From Bacteroidales bacterium (GTDB taxonomy: Bacteria; Bacteroidota; Bacteroidia; Bacteroidales; UBA932), in the NCBI GenBank assembly GCA_017398125.1, contig JAFQHE010000064.1, positions 1-43,118 of the forward strand: a stretch of DNA of 43,118 bases, given 5' to 3'. This document shows positions 1 through 7,277 of the stretch, piece after piece. The notes under the pieces were generated by a model that had not been told where the DNA came from, ran no database searches, and saw only the letters and a list, made by a program, of their open reading frames with translations. Within the stretch, counting starts at the first letter, position 1. Each line of letters begins with the position of its first letter. The position numbers were made by a program, and so were the translations under genes.

Positions 1-72
1 ATAATACTTGATTTTGCAATGTGGAAATGAATTGCTCCTCCATATGCCGGTTGTGTGATGCTTATAAAACAG

Positions 73-101
73 AAAAGCCCAACTTTTCAGTTGAGCTTTT
101 T
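73..101 (-). terminator. Intrinsic terminator of the first tRNA-Leu
   Basis: On the minus strand AGCTCAAC and GTTGGGCT form an 8-bp stem with one G-U pair, extended by A/T pairs and running into TTTTC. It lies directly after the 3' end of the tRNA. The plus-strand version has a C-A mismatch, so the hairpin favours minus-strand transcription. Confidence 0.7.
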
Positions 102-216
102 GTGCGGGCGAAGGGACTCGAACCCCCACGCCTCTCGGCACTAGATCCTAAGTCTAGCGCGGCTACCAATTACGCCACGCCCGCAGGTCCGTGATTGGGA
201 TTGCAAAGGTAGATAT
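96..216. repeat. 121-bp perfect direct repeat, copy 1 (tRNA-Leu and -7 box)
   Basis: The stretch is identical base for base to 9710-9830. It contains the whole tRNA-Leu gene, 32 bases upstream including the -7 box, and seven bases downstream. The sequences diverge immediately on both sides. This is a gene duplication or tRNA-mediated event rather than an IS element, because no terminal inverted repeats or target duplication are seen. Confidence 0.9.
103..184 (-). tRNA. tRNA-Leu (anticodon UAG)
   Basis: The minus strand folds as a cloverleaf. The acceptor GCGGGCG pairs with CGCCCGC. The anticodon stem CTAGA/TCTAG encloses the loop CTTAGGA, giving anticodon TAG, which reads CUA-type leucine codons. 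There is a long variable arm (TGCCGAGAGGCGT region) as in class II tRNAs, and a T-loop TTCGAGT. Length is 82 nt, and CCA is not encoded. An identical copy lies at 9717-9798. Confidence 0.95.
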
Positions 217-239
217 ATTTTTTACAAATGCAAACTTTT
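203..239 (-). promoter_or_regulatory. Promoter of tRNA-Leu copy 1
   Basis: Reading the minus strand, TTTG is followed after 19 bases by TACCTTTG, matching the Bacteroidota -33/-7 consensus (TTTG, N19-21, TAnnTTTG). The -7 box ends about 19 bases before the tRNA 5' end. The second tRNA copy keeps the same -7 box but has only GTTG at the -33 position. Confidence 0.65.
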
Positions 240-263
240 TTAATATTTTTTTAGCAGTTATGG

Positions 264-1235
264 TTAAAATTTGATTTCGGAGCCGGTGCCGAAGAACTCA
301 ATACTGGGAATTTTTTTTGCCAGAACTTCCTTGGCCCTGTCGCAAGTGCAGTGGCCGGTGATTATCCTCGGAATGGTAGTGGAGGTTTCTGACCCATAGC
401 TGTTGCCATTATGGCCGAAGGCCTTGTAAAGTTCAGTTGCAAAGGTTTCAACTTCTGTTTCAACCTGTGGCGAATCGATAAAATGCAATCCTCCAACAAA
501 TGCAGAAACACTCTTTTCTCCTGTAAACGCCATGCATGATTCCATAATGTTAAGGGCTCCACAATGTGAACAGGATGAGATGATTACAAGTCCTTTTTCA
601 GTTGTGGCAGCAATTGAGAGTTCATGCCTGAAGTCATCAGGAAGCAGATGTCCCGGATCTGCGGTGAGGTAGGTGAGCCCCCCGGTTGCCGGCTGTTTTG
701 TAAGGTATATGTTGCCGTAAGGGCGTGACCATCTGTTGCAGGAGTTGGCCACTATTGCAATTGAGGGTGTTACCCATCTTCCCGACAGCCTTCCTTCCTC
801 CTGCGGGGCATTGGAGTTGTGTGGCGCTCCATCGGGATGACTGTTGCCAGCCCCTTCAATCATTATGAAATTCTCCTGGTACTCCTGTAACAGCGAGTGC
901 TCTGTACTCATGGCCCTCCAATAGCCCCTGCGTCCCGAAAAGTAATACTCATTGAAAATTAAGGGAGAGGTGTAGATCTTTTTGTCGGGAAAATTATTGA
1001 GCAGATGCACAAGACCTCCTGTATGGTCGGAGTGGCCATGTGAGATGAATGCAAAGTCAATCTTGTTCAAATCAATGCCCATCTGCTCAGCATTTTGCAG
1101 GAAAGCATCAGAGGCTCCCATGTCACAAAGGATTGAGGCCTCCGGTGTCTCTATGAGCATGGAAAGTCCGTGTTCACTTTTCAGTGGTGTGGAGGTGCGG
1201 TTGTCAACCAATATTTTAATGGTAATACCTTTCAT
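264..1235 (-). CDS. MBL-fold metallo-hydrolase (dihydropterin RFAP synthase-like)
   Basis: This 323-residue cytoplasmic protein is a metallo-beta-lactamase-fold hydrolase. The metal-binding motif SHGHSDH is at residues 65-71 (H66, H68, D70, H71). Further conserved blocks are the N-terminal VDNRT stretch, SSCSHCG, GGLHF and ITGHCTC, and the C-terminus ends in a GTGSEIKF-like strand. This layout resembles the subgroup named for 7,8-dihydropterin-6-methyl-4-(beta-D-ribofuranosyl)aminobenzene 5'-phosphate synthase, whose substrates in bacteria are mostly unknown. It has no signal peptide. It is the last gene of a minus-strand operon behind the SDR gene (13-base gap). The fold assignment is firm, but the substrate is not inferred. 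Confidence 0.85.
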   Translation of the reverse strand: MKGITIKILVDNRTSTPLKSEHGLSMLIETPEASILCDMGASDAFLQNAEQMGIDLNKIDFAFISHGHSDHTGGLVHLLNNFPDKKIYTSPLIFNEYYFSGRRGYWRAMSTEHSLLQEYQENFIMIEGAGNSHPDGAPHNSNAPQEEGRLSGRWVTPSIAIVANSCNRWSRPYGNIYLTKQPATGGLTYLTADPGHLLPDDFRHELSIAATTEKGLVIISSCSHCGALNIMESCMAFTGEKSVSAFVGGLHFIDSPQVETEVETFATELYKAFGHNGNSYGSETSTTIPRIITGHCTCDRAKEVLAKKIPSIEFFGTGSEIKF

Positions 1236-1248
1236 TACATTGGTTTTG

Positions 1249-2010
1249 TTATGGTCTCAAACCGCTACCGCCTTGGAGCGTTATGGTCTCTCCGGTGATG
1301 AATGAGGCCTCTTTTGATGCCAGAAATACACATGCGCGCCCAATGTCTTCAACGGGGTCTGCAAAACGCCCGAGCGGAATATCCTTAATTGTTTTTGCGT
1401 AGAGTTCCGGATAATGCTCCTTCCACTCCCTGAGGCTCTCGGTCATTGCCAAAGGGCATACAACATTAACCCTGACACCATCTGGCCCCCATTCTGTGGC
1501 AGCCACGCGTGACAGGCCTCTTATTCCCTCTTTTGCAGCAGCATATGAACTCTGGCCCGGTTTGCCGAAGAGTCCTGCTCCAGAGGCAAAGTTTATTACT
1601 GAACCGCCGCTCTCCTTGAGATATTTGAAACACTCCCTCATATAAAAGAAGGCAGCATATACTCCCGACATGATGGCCAAATCAAAATCTTCCTTGGAAT
1701 GTTCCACCAATGGCAATCCCGACTTTGAGACCTGGGCATTGTTTATGAGTGTATCTATTCTTCCAAAGGTTTCATATGTTTTTGATACGGCGGCTTTTAC
1801 AGCCTCTTCATTTGCACCGTCGGCTACAATTGGCAGTACCTTTATGCCCCACTCTTTCTGAAGTTTGGCGGCAGCCTCTTCAAGCCTGCCCAAGTTTCTT
1901 CCTGTAATGGCCAGATTACTGCCTTCTCTTGCAAAGGCTGTTGCAAGTCCAAAACCTATACCCTTACCGCCTCCTGTTATAAGGGTAACGTTTCCTTCGA
2001 GTCTTTTCAT
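1249..2010 (-). CDS. SDR family NAD(P)-dependent oxidoreductase
   Basis: This 253-residue classical short-chain dehydrogenase/reductase has the nucleotide-binding motif TGGGKGIG at residues 12-19, the NNA motif at 90-92 and the catalytic residues S143, Y156 and K160 (YAAAK). The C-terminal TLQGGSG is the usual end of the FabG/gluconate dehydrogenase-like branch. The length is normal for the family. It probably reduces or oxidises a small hydroxy or keto substrate, which cannot be named from sequence. It lies 8 bases downstream of the peroxiredoxin gene and 13 upstream of the MBL gene, so the three are probably cotranscribed. Confidence 0.9.
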   Translation of the reverse strand: MKRLEGNVTLITGGGKGIGFGLATAFAREGSNLAITGRNLGRLEEAAAKLQKEWGIKVLPIVADGANEEAVKAAVSKTYETFGRIDTLINNAQVSKSGLPLVEHSKEDFDLAIMSGVYAAFFYMRECFKYLKESGGSVINFASGAGLFGKPGQSSYAAAKEGIRGLSRVAATEWGPDGVRVNVVCPLAMTESLREWKEHYPELYAKTIKDIPLGRFADPVEDIGRACVFLASKEASFITGETITLQGGSGLRP

Positions 2011-2018
2011 GGTTGTAT

Positions 2019-2468
2019 TTACTCTGTGAGTATTTGTGATGTATGGTTTTTGGTATCTACTTTTTCAATAATCCTTTCCAGGATACCCTCTTCATTAAAA
2101 ATGAATGTGAGGCGCATTGTCCCCATATAGGTTCTGCCGTAGAGTTTCTTTTCACCCCATACTCCAAAATCCTGCTGCATTTGGGTTGTGGTATCTGCGA
2201 GCAGTGTGAATGGCAAAGAGTTTTTTTCAATGAATTTGACATGCGAGGCCGCACTGTCTTTGCTCACTCCAACTACATTATATCCTGCATTTACAAGGGC
2301 CTGATAGTTGTCCCTGATGTTGCAGGCTTGTGCAGTGCAACCGGATGTGTTGTCTTTGGGGTAGAAGTATATGATTGTCTTTTTCCCTATGAAATCTTTG
2401 GAACTGACATTGTTGCCGTTTTGGTCAACAACTGAAAACTCTGGCATTTTATCTCCAATTTTAAGCAT
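2019..2468 (-). CDS. bcp: Thiol peroxidase, Bcp/PrxQ-type peroxiredoxin
   Basis: This 149-residue peroxiredoxin reduces hydroperoxides using thioredoxin as electron donor. The active-site block YPKDNTSGCTAQAC places the peroxidatic cysteine at C44 and the resolving cysteine at C49, the five-residue spacing typical of the Bcp/PrxQ group. FGVWGEKKLYGR is the conserved C-terminal block. It has no export signal, so it acts in the cytoplasm. It is the first gene of a minus-strand operon. A TAATTTTG -7-like box lies about 85 bases upstream. Confidence 0.95.
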   Translation of the reverse strand: MLKIGDKMPEFSVVDQNGNNVSSKDFIGKKTIIYFYPKDNTSGCTAQACNIRDNYQALVNAGYNVVGVSKDSAASHVKFIEKNSLPFTLLADTTTQMQQDFGVWGEKKLYGRTYMGTMRLTFIFNEEGILERIIEKVDTKNHTSQILTE

Positions 2469-2551
2469 AATTCCGTCTCTGTTTATTGTGTCGTTAATAT
2501 TTGCTGATTAAAACAATAGGCTCCTGATGTTGTGCCGGTGCCTATTACAAA

Positions 2552-2559
2552 CAAAATTA
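2552..2559 (-). promoter_or_regulatory. Putative -7 box for the bcp-SDR-MBL operon
   Basis: The minus strand reads TAATTTTG, matching TAnnTTTG. No convincing TTTG is seen at -33. The implied leader to the bcp start is about 75 bases. Confidence 0.4.
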
Positions 2560-2727
2560 GCAAAAAATAGGTTGAGTGGAGAGGTATGATTGAAATCTTT
2601 GTTTGTTTTATTGAATTTTTCTACTTTTACACATATATGGGGTTGCTGTTTTTGTTATGTAATGTACTGTCAGGCAACTTTTTGGGTTGAAATTTTAAAA
2701 TATTTTATAATGAACGGTTTGTACTTT

Positions 2728-3927
2728 ATGAAAAGATCTTTCTCTCTTTTGAGTTTGTGTATAGGACTCTCTTGCGCCCATTTTTCTTGTGCTCCAAAAG
2801 AGGAGGCGGTTAAAAATGTGATATACCTTATCGGCGACGGTATGGGCTTTGGGGCAGTCTCATCATTGTTGCTTACTGAAGATTCGCTCACCGGATTTGA
2901 AAAGAGTGCGGTTGTGGGATTTTCAGAGACATCTTCGGCAAACAACTATGTTACTGATTCTCCTGCAGGTGGAACGGCATTGGCTTGTGGCGTTCGTACC
3001 TCCAATGGCAGGATAGGAGTGGATATCAATGGCGTTCCTTTGGAGAGTGTTCTTGTAAAGGCCCAGAAAATGGGCAAGAAGAGCGGTATAGTTGTTAATA
3101 CAACACTTACGGAGGCTACTCCTGCTGCTTTTTATGCTCATGTATTTGACCGTTCGAGGGGATTTGAGATTGCAGACCATTTTGTAAAGAGCGGTGTTGA
3201 TGTGGCTATAGGCAGTGGATTGAGTGCTTTCATAAACAGACCTGATTCGGTAGATCATACAGCTACCCTTATAAATAATGGTTATGATGTCTATCTTACC
3301 TGGCCTGAAGTGCTTTCCAGCAAATCTGAAAAGTTTGTGGGTATATTGCCGATGGATGCTGTGCATAGAAAGAACAAAAGTAGTGTGAGGGCAGGTGCTG
3401 CCGATGGTGCAGAGGTATGTCTTGCTGCGAAACTTGCTGCGGAGTCAGGCCTGCAAGGTTCAGATTCATCGGTTGTGGATGCTGGCAAAGAGCCGGAACT
3501 ATATCTGGAGAAGGCTGTTGCAAAGGCTTTGAACCTTCTTCACAATAAGGGCAAAAAGGATGGATTCTTCCTTATGATTGAGAGTGCCATCATTGATGGC
3601 TACGGTCACAACAATGATTCAGAAGGTATGATAGCCGAGATGCAGGAGTTTGACAGGACTCTCCAGTTCCTTGTAAAGTATGTAGATAAATATCCCAATA
3701 CATTGCTTGTGGTAACAGCAGATCATGAGACAGGTGGAACATGTGTGGCCTATAATGAGCATACCCCTGGAGTGAAAGATACTGTTAAGCTTTCATTTAA
3801 AACAAAAGGACACACTGGAACTGTTGTGCCCGTATTTGCCTATGGTGCAGGTGCCAGATATTTTGGCGGAGTCATGAAGAATACAGATATTCCATGGCGT
3901 TTGGAACTTTTGATGAAACGCGATTAA
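2728..3927 (+). CDS. Alkaline phosphatase, exported lipoprotein
   Basis: This is a PhoA-superfamily alkaline phosphatase that releases phosphate from monoesters in the periplasm or at the envelope. The reading frame is open from a TTG at 2590, but the ATG at 2728 gives a proper signal peptide (MKRSFSLLSL...) with cysteines at 16 and 21, the second followed by APKEE as in Bacteroidota lipoproteins. That start gives 399 residues. The metal ligand is in IGDGMGFG (D37), and the nucleophile motif is TDSPAGGTA with S78. TEATPAAFYAHV, ESAIIDGYGHNND and TADHETGG carry the remaining metal ligands, with a histidine in KGHTGT near the C-terminus. msrA follows after 31 bases and may be cotranscribed. No Pho-box was recognised. 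Confidence 0.92.
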   Translation: MKRSFSLLSLCIGLSCAHFSCAPKEEAVKNVIYLIGDGMGFGAVSSLLLTEDSLTGFEKSAVVGFSETSSANNYVTDSPAGGTALACGVRTSNGRIGVDINGVPLESVLVKAQKMGKKSGIVVNTTLTEATPAAFYAHVFDRSRGFEIADHFVKSGVDVAIGSGLSAFINRPDSVDHTATLINNGYDVYLTWPEVLSSKSEKFVGILPMDAVHRKNKSSVRAGAADGAEVCLAAKLAAESGLQGSDSSVVDAGKEPELYLEKAVAKALNLLHNKGKKDGFFLMIESAIIDGYGHNNDSEGMIAEMQEFDRTLQFLVKYVDKYPNTLLVVTADHETGGTCVAYNEHTPGVKDTVKLSFKTKGHTGTVVPVFAYGAGARYFGGVMKNTDIPWRLELLMKRD

Positions 3928-3958
3928 CTTTATTTGTCAGTGATTGGAAGTTGGGAGT

Positions 3959-4441
3959 ATGAAACAAAAGGCATATTTTGCAGGTGGCTGTTTTTGGGGT
4001 GTCGAACATCTGATGCAACAGCAGAAAGGGGTTATAAGTGTGGTTTCGGGATATATGGGAGGCCATATGGATAATCCTACTTATGAGCAGGTGAAGAGTC
4101 ATGCTACTGGTCATGCTGAAACGGTGGAAGTCCTTTATGATTCATCTTTGGTAAGTTACGGGACTCTCCTCAGGTTGTTTATGGAGATCCATGATCCTAC
4201 CCAGCTCAACCGTCAGGGTGTGGATGTGGGGTCGCAATATCGTTCAGAGATATTTTATCAGACAGAGCAGGAGAGGTGTGAGGCTCTTGATGTAATCGGG
4301 ATTCTCAGGAAGAAGGGGTATGATGTCGTAACACGGGTAACGCCAGCCTCAAAATTCTGGGTGGCGGAAGAGTATCATCAGGACTATTGTATGGCTCACA
4401 ATATTGAGCCGGAATGCCATGTGCGGGTAAGAAGGTTCTGA
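3959..4441 (+). CDS. msrA: Peptide methionine-S-sulfoxide reductase MsrA
   Basis: This 160-residue enzyme repairs oxidised methionine (S-form) in proteins and peptides. The catalytic motif GCFWG is at the N-terminus with C11. EVLYDSSLVSYGTLL, HDPTQLNRQGVDVGSQYRS and EEYHQDY are the standard family blocks. The frame opens at a TTG at 3944, but the ATG at 3959 gives the usual MsrA N-terminus and length. There is no signal peptide, so it is cytoplasmic. No MsrB domain is fused or adjacent. It sits 31 bases after the alkaline phosphatase gene. Confidence 0.95.
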   Translation: MKQKAYFAGGCFWGVEHLMQQQKGVISVVSGYMGGHMDNPTYEQVKSHATGHAETVEVLYDSSLVSYGTLLRLFMEIHDPTQLNRQGVDVGSQYRSEIFYQTEQERCEALDVIGILRKKGYDVVTRVTPASKFWVAEEYHQDYCMAHNIEPECHVRVRRF

Positions 4442-4554
4442 TTGGCATGAATTCTGCCTGTAATAAAATATCCGATGTATATTGATTATATAGTTTGTAG
4501 CCGTTGATAAATGGATGGCGATGTTTGTTGATGTTTAAGTGAATTGGGAAAATT

Positions 4555-4932
4555 ATGTGTATGCCAAATCAACGAAGCGGTTTAGGTGTGCCGGTTCAAA
4601 CAAAAATTAAGATATTGCGTCTTATGCTGCTCTATTGCAGTCCGGTACTTGTTTTCTCAGGATTGGTGACTCTTGCCATATCCGCCCTATTATTGCTCGT
4701 TGGCAAAGAGATTCTTGTTGATCTCTTCTTTATGGTAACCATTTTGAGATATGCCATTGTAGCGGCCGTTACTTTACTCTTCAGGCTTACTTCATCCAAG
4801 GCTCAGGAGTGTTTCTATATCAATCTTGGCCAGCACCCGTCAAAATTGCTCAAACTGGCATTGGGACTTGATTCTGTGATTTATATAACTTTTTGTCTGA
4901 CAATAATTTTCATACGCTATGCAATTGCATGA
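4555..4932 (+). CDS. Small hypothetical membrane protein with three predicted TM segments
   Basis: This 125-residue protein is not recognised as a member of any family. Hydrophobic segments lie near residues 22-49, 52-78 and 103-124, separated by short polar loops; a conserved-looking loop (SSKAQECFYINLGQ) sits between the second and third. A second ATG at 4561 could be the true start. Its last 14 bases overlap the start of the ABC ATPase gene (ATG at 4919, this stop at 4930-4932), which implies translational coupling. It is much too small to be a normal ABC permease, but it could be a membrane partner of the ATPase. That role is inferred from context only. Confidence 0.75.
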   Translation: MCMPNQRSGLGVPVQTKIKILRLMLLYCSPVLVFSGLVTLAISALLLLVGKEILVDLFFMVTILRYAIVAAVTLLFRLTSSKAQECFYINLGQHPSKLLKLALGLDSVIYITFCLTIIFIRYAIA

Positions 4933-5632
4933 CAAAAGCCTCTCTCCAGAAAATGCAAATGGCTTGAATTCTCCTCTTGAAAACACTCTTCTTGCCGACA
5001 GCATCCGTCTTTCATTCGGAACCAACGATGTCTTGAACGGGGCATGGCTCCACTCAAGGACCGGCAAGGTTACAGGTCTGCTCGGCAGGAACGGAAGCGG
5101 AAAGTCATGTATGTTCAGGGCGATAATGGGGGCACTTAAGACACAGGATCTGTTTGTTAAGGTGAACGATGAGATAGTTACAGGTTCTTTACATATGGGC
5201 TCTTACATCAAATATCTGGCGCAGAAACCCTTTCTTCCCAGTCGTATGAGGCTTGGGAAGGCATTTGACTTTTTTGATGCCGACTATGACTCTCTGGTTG
5301 TGGAGTTTCCGCAGTTTGAAGATTATAGGCAGACAAAAGTTGGTGAACTGTCGGGAGGCGAGGTGAGGATAGCAGAGATATGGTTGTGCCTTTGCAGCAA
5401 CGCCCCTTTCTGTATATTGGATGAGCCATTTTCATATCTTGCACCAGTTGCTGTTGAGGCTATTCAGAGGCTTATTCAAAGGGAGAAGCAGAACAAGGGC
5501 ATAATTGTTTCTGACCATAACTATGAGGCTCTTCTTGAAGTGGCAGATGAAGTACTTTTGCTTTCCGACGGTTATGTACATCTTATAAAGGAGCGTTCTG
5601 ATCTGGTGCGCTATGGATATTTGAGAGGTTAG
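4919..5632 (+). CDS. ABC transporter ATP-binding protein
   Basis: This 237-residue ABC ATPase has Walker A GRNGSGKS at residues 56-63, the Q-loop region AQKPF around 101-105, signature LSGGE at 144-148, Walker B FCILDE at 164-169 and the switch histidine H200 in SDHN. All ATP-hydrolysis motifs are intact. The first 25 residues are polar and variable. No permease or substrate-binding gene is nearby. The only linked membrane component is the overlapping 125-residue protein upstream. The fold resembles LptB-like and single-domain exporter ATPases, but the cargo cannot be named. Confidence 0.88.
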   Translation: MQLHDKSLSPENANGLNSPLENTLLADSIRLSFGTNDVLNGAWLHSRTGKVTGLLGRNGSGKSCMFRAIMGALKTQDLFVKVNDEIVTGSLHMGSYIKYLAQKPFLPSRMRLGKAFDFFDADYDSLVVEFPQFEDYRQTKVGELSGGEVRIAEIWLCLCSNAPFCILDEPFSYLAPVAVEAIQRLIQREKQNKGIIVSDHNYEALLEVADEVLLLSDGYVHLIKERSDLVRYGYLRG

Positions 5633-5679
5633 CAAGGTTCAACTCAATAATTTTTCCAGAATTCAATATTTTCTTTTTA

Positions 5680-5704
5680 CAAAAGGGTAAATTTTACTCT
5701 TTTG
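5680..5704. repeat. 25-bp near-perfect palindrome
   Basis: CAAAAGGGTAAA and TTTACTCTTTTG flank a single T. The arms are perfect complements except for one position (G opposite T). It overlaps the stop codon of the short minus-strand ORF at 5694-5834. It may be that ORF's terminator or a protein-binding site. Confidence 0.5.
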
Positions 5705-5834
5705 CATTGGTGCTCCGCTTGTATGAGGTAGTTTTGCCGGTGTCGAAATCTTCAAAATCTGGCAGATAGGATTTGCTGTAGGCCCACTTTGATTCACAGT
5801 AAATTATTTTGAGCTTCAGCAAATCCACTGCCAG
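5694..5834 (-). pseudogene. Short minus-strand ORF, possible 3' remnant of a lost gene
   Basis: On the minus strand an open frame of 46 codons ends in ...RSTNAKE with a TAA stop. It has no ATG, only CTG, GTG or TTG codons near its 5' end. The residues look protein-like (ESKWAYSKSYLPDFEDFD). An in-frame TGA lies just upstream, and a neighbouring frame reads FDKINDWQWIC, as if a frameshift separated them. A hairpin overlaps the stop. It is not recognised as any family. It could be a chance frame, but it sits beside another degraded gene. Confidence 0.25.
5727..5740 (+). promoter_or_regulatory. Weak promoter-like box ahead of the Rpn remnant
   Basis: TAGTTTTG matches the TAnnTTTG -7 box, with ATTG 19 bases upstream as a partial -33. 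It lies about 125 bases ahead of the ATG at 5863 and could be the surviving promoter of a decayed gene. It is a low-information match. Confidence 0.25.
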
Positions 5835-5862
5835 TCATTAATCTTATCAAATAATAAATTTT

Positions 5863-6087
5863 ATGGAAACGAGCAGAAGCAAAGAGCATGGTATAGAGCA
5901 GGGGATTGAAAAGGGAATCGAACAGGGGATTCAGCAAGGCATAAGTCAAGGCTTGATTGAGGGCCGTGCGGAAGGTATGGCTCATAGCAAACGTGAGATT
6001 GCCAAATCAATGAAGGCAGATGGCATACCATCTGAAACCATATCCAAATACACCGGATTGACAGTGCCAGAGATTGGGAATTTATAG
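5863..6087 (+). pseudogene. C-terminal tail of an Rpn/PD-(D/E)XK nuclease-type transposase
   Basis: The 74-residue frame starts METSRSKEHG and runs into repeats of the form GIEQGIEKGIEQGIQQG. It ends with an IAKSMKADGIPSETISKYTGL-like helix-turn-helix segment. This is the characteristic C-terminus of the Rpn (recombination-promoting nuclease) family, whose full-length members are about 280-330 residues. The N-terminal PD-(D/E)XK nuclease domain is absent, and upstream frames are closed. The piece is best read as a remnant, though an independently translated small protein cannot be excluded. The neighbouring intergenic space is gene-poor, which fits decay of a mobile gene. Confidence 0.6.
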
Positions 6088-6378
6088 TGTTTGTATATAT
6101 TTTTAAGGCCAGGAAGTGCCGATCTTGCGGATTCGCTTTTGTCTGCCGATATGGTGAGTGGGGCGTGGAAAAGCCCTGAAATAGCATTGCTATAATAATA
6201 ACAGTCAAGAATATTCAGATATAAATTGTAAGGTCGTTAATAAATGTCAGTATCAGAAAGAGTGAAATGCAGATGACAGTTATTGTTAAGCTGCAGGCAC
6301 CTAAGTGTACACGATGTTTTATGGATGATATTTTAGAGGTTAATGATTTGCAGAGGTATGAAAATAGACAATAATCGT
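6088..6378. other. Gene-free stretch between the Rpn remnant and the BASS gene
   Basis: About 290 bases lie without a supported gene in any frame. I see no strong hairpin, tRNA or repeat. It may be further debris of the decayed locus plus the leader of the BASS gene. Confidence 0.4.
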
Positions 6379-6386
6379 TAAATTTG
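6379..6386 (+). promoter_or_regulatory. Putative -7 box of the BASS-menG-menA group
   Basis: TAAATTTG matches TAnnTTTG, 27 bases before the ATG at 6414. No clear -33 TTTG is visible. The box contains the TTG at 6384 that would otherwise be a possible start codon, which argues for the ATG at 6414. Confidence 0.5.
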
Positions 6387-6413
6387 CCCTCCGAAAAAGA
6401 GAAAGATGCTTAT

Positions 6414-7277
6414 ATGAACACAATCTGGATAGTGATGCCCATCCTGATTCTTCTGATGTTCCTTTTGGGAACGGAGCTCAATGGTGAGGCATTCAAAAAT
6501 GTGTTGCGCAACCCAAAGGCTGTTATTCTTGGAATGATTGGGCAGATTGTACTATTGCCGACCATAGCATTTGTTTTGGCTTGCCTGTTGGATATGCCCC
6601 CAATCTATTTTTTGGGATTGGTGCTTGTTGCCTGTTGTCCTGGAGGAAGTTCCTCCAATGTCTTTTCTATGCTTGTAAACGGTAATGTGGCATTGTCTGT
6701 TACACTTACGGCAGTAAGCAGTGTGCTTACACTTTTTACGCTTCCGCTCATTATGGAATTTGTATCAAATTTTGTATCGCACAGTGCCGGAGTATCAATT
6801 GAACTGCCTGTCGGGAAATTGCTGATGCAGAACCTTGTGCTGTTGTTTGTGCCACTAATGGCCGGCTGGTCCTTCAGATATTGGAAACCTGCACATGCTG
6901 CTGTAGTGGGTAGAGTGCTTGGTAAAATGGCATTTCCTGCTCTTATGACACTGGCTCTGCTCTTTTTTCTGCAGTACACACAGGAGATAATTGCAAATTT
7001 CCATCTCATAGGTCTGGCATGTGCCCTGCTGATTCTGGCAAGTATGGCCTGCAGTTCGTTGCTTTCAAAAGCTGGCAGGCTTACCGATGCTGCACGCCGT
7101 ACCATCATTATTGAGGTGGGAATGCAGAATGCGGCCCAGGCCATTGCCATAGCCTCTTCTCCATTTATCTTCAATAGTGGGGAGATGGCTATTCCAGCAA
7201 TCATATATGCTCTATTGATGAATGTAATATTATTGCTGTATGTGCTTAAGTTCAAATATTCTAACAAAAGGAAATGA
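6414..7277 (+). CDS. Bile acid:sodium symporter (BASS) family transporter
   Basis: This 287-residue polytopic inner-membrane protein has about nine or ten hydrophobic helices. Family hallmarks are the early LGTELNGEAFKNVLRNPKAV block, CCPGGSSSNVFSMLVNGN (the discontinuous-helix substrate and Na+ region) and the EVGMQNAAQAIAIASS block near the C-terminus. BASS proteins move organic anions, such as bile acids, pantoate or keto acids, with sodium. The specific substrate cannot be read from sequence. The start is the ATG at 6414; an upstream TTG lies inside the likely promoter. The stop overlaps the menG start by four bases (ATGA), so the two genes are coupled. Confidence 0.9.
   Translation: MNTIWIVMPILILLMFLLGTELNGEAFKNVLRNPKAVILGMIGQIVLLPTIAFVLACLLDMPPIYFLGLVLVACCPGGSSSNVFSMLVNGNVALSVTLTAVSSVLTLFTLPLIMEFVSNFVSHSAGVSIELPVGKLLMQNLVLLFVPLMAGWSFRYWKPAHAAVVGRVLGKMAFPALMTLALLFFLQYTQEIIANFHLIGLACALLILASMACSSLLSKAGRLTDAARRTIIIEVGMQNAAQAIAIASSPFIFNSGEMAIPAIIYALLMNVILLLYVLKFKYSNKRK

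Noticed and set aside
1-43. Minus-strand frame MEEQFISTLQNQVL running off the window
   Set aside because: Only 14 codons are visible, with no promoter box between it and the tRNA terminator. It is too short to support as a gene.
2590-2727. Extended start of the alkaline phosphatase at a TTG
   Set aside because: The ATG at 2728 alone gives a clean signal peptide and lipobox; the upstream part reads as non-coding.
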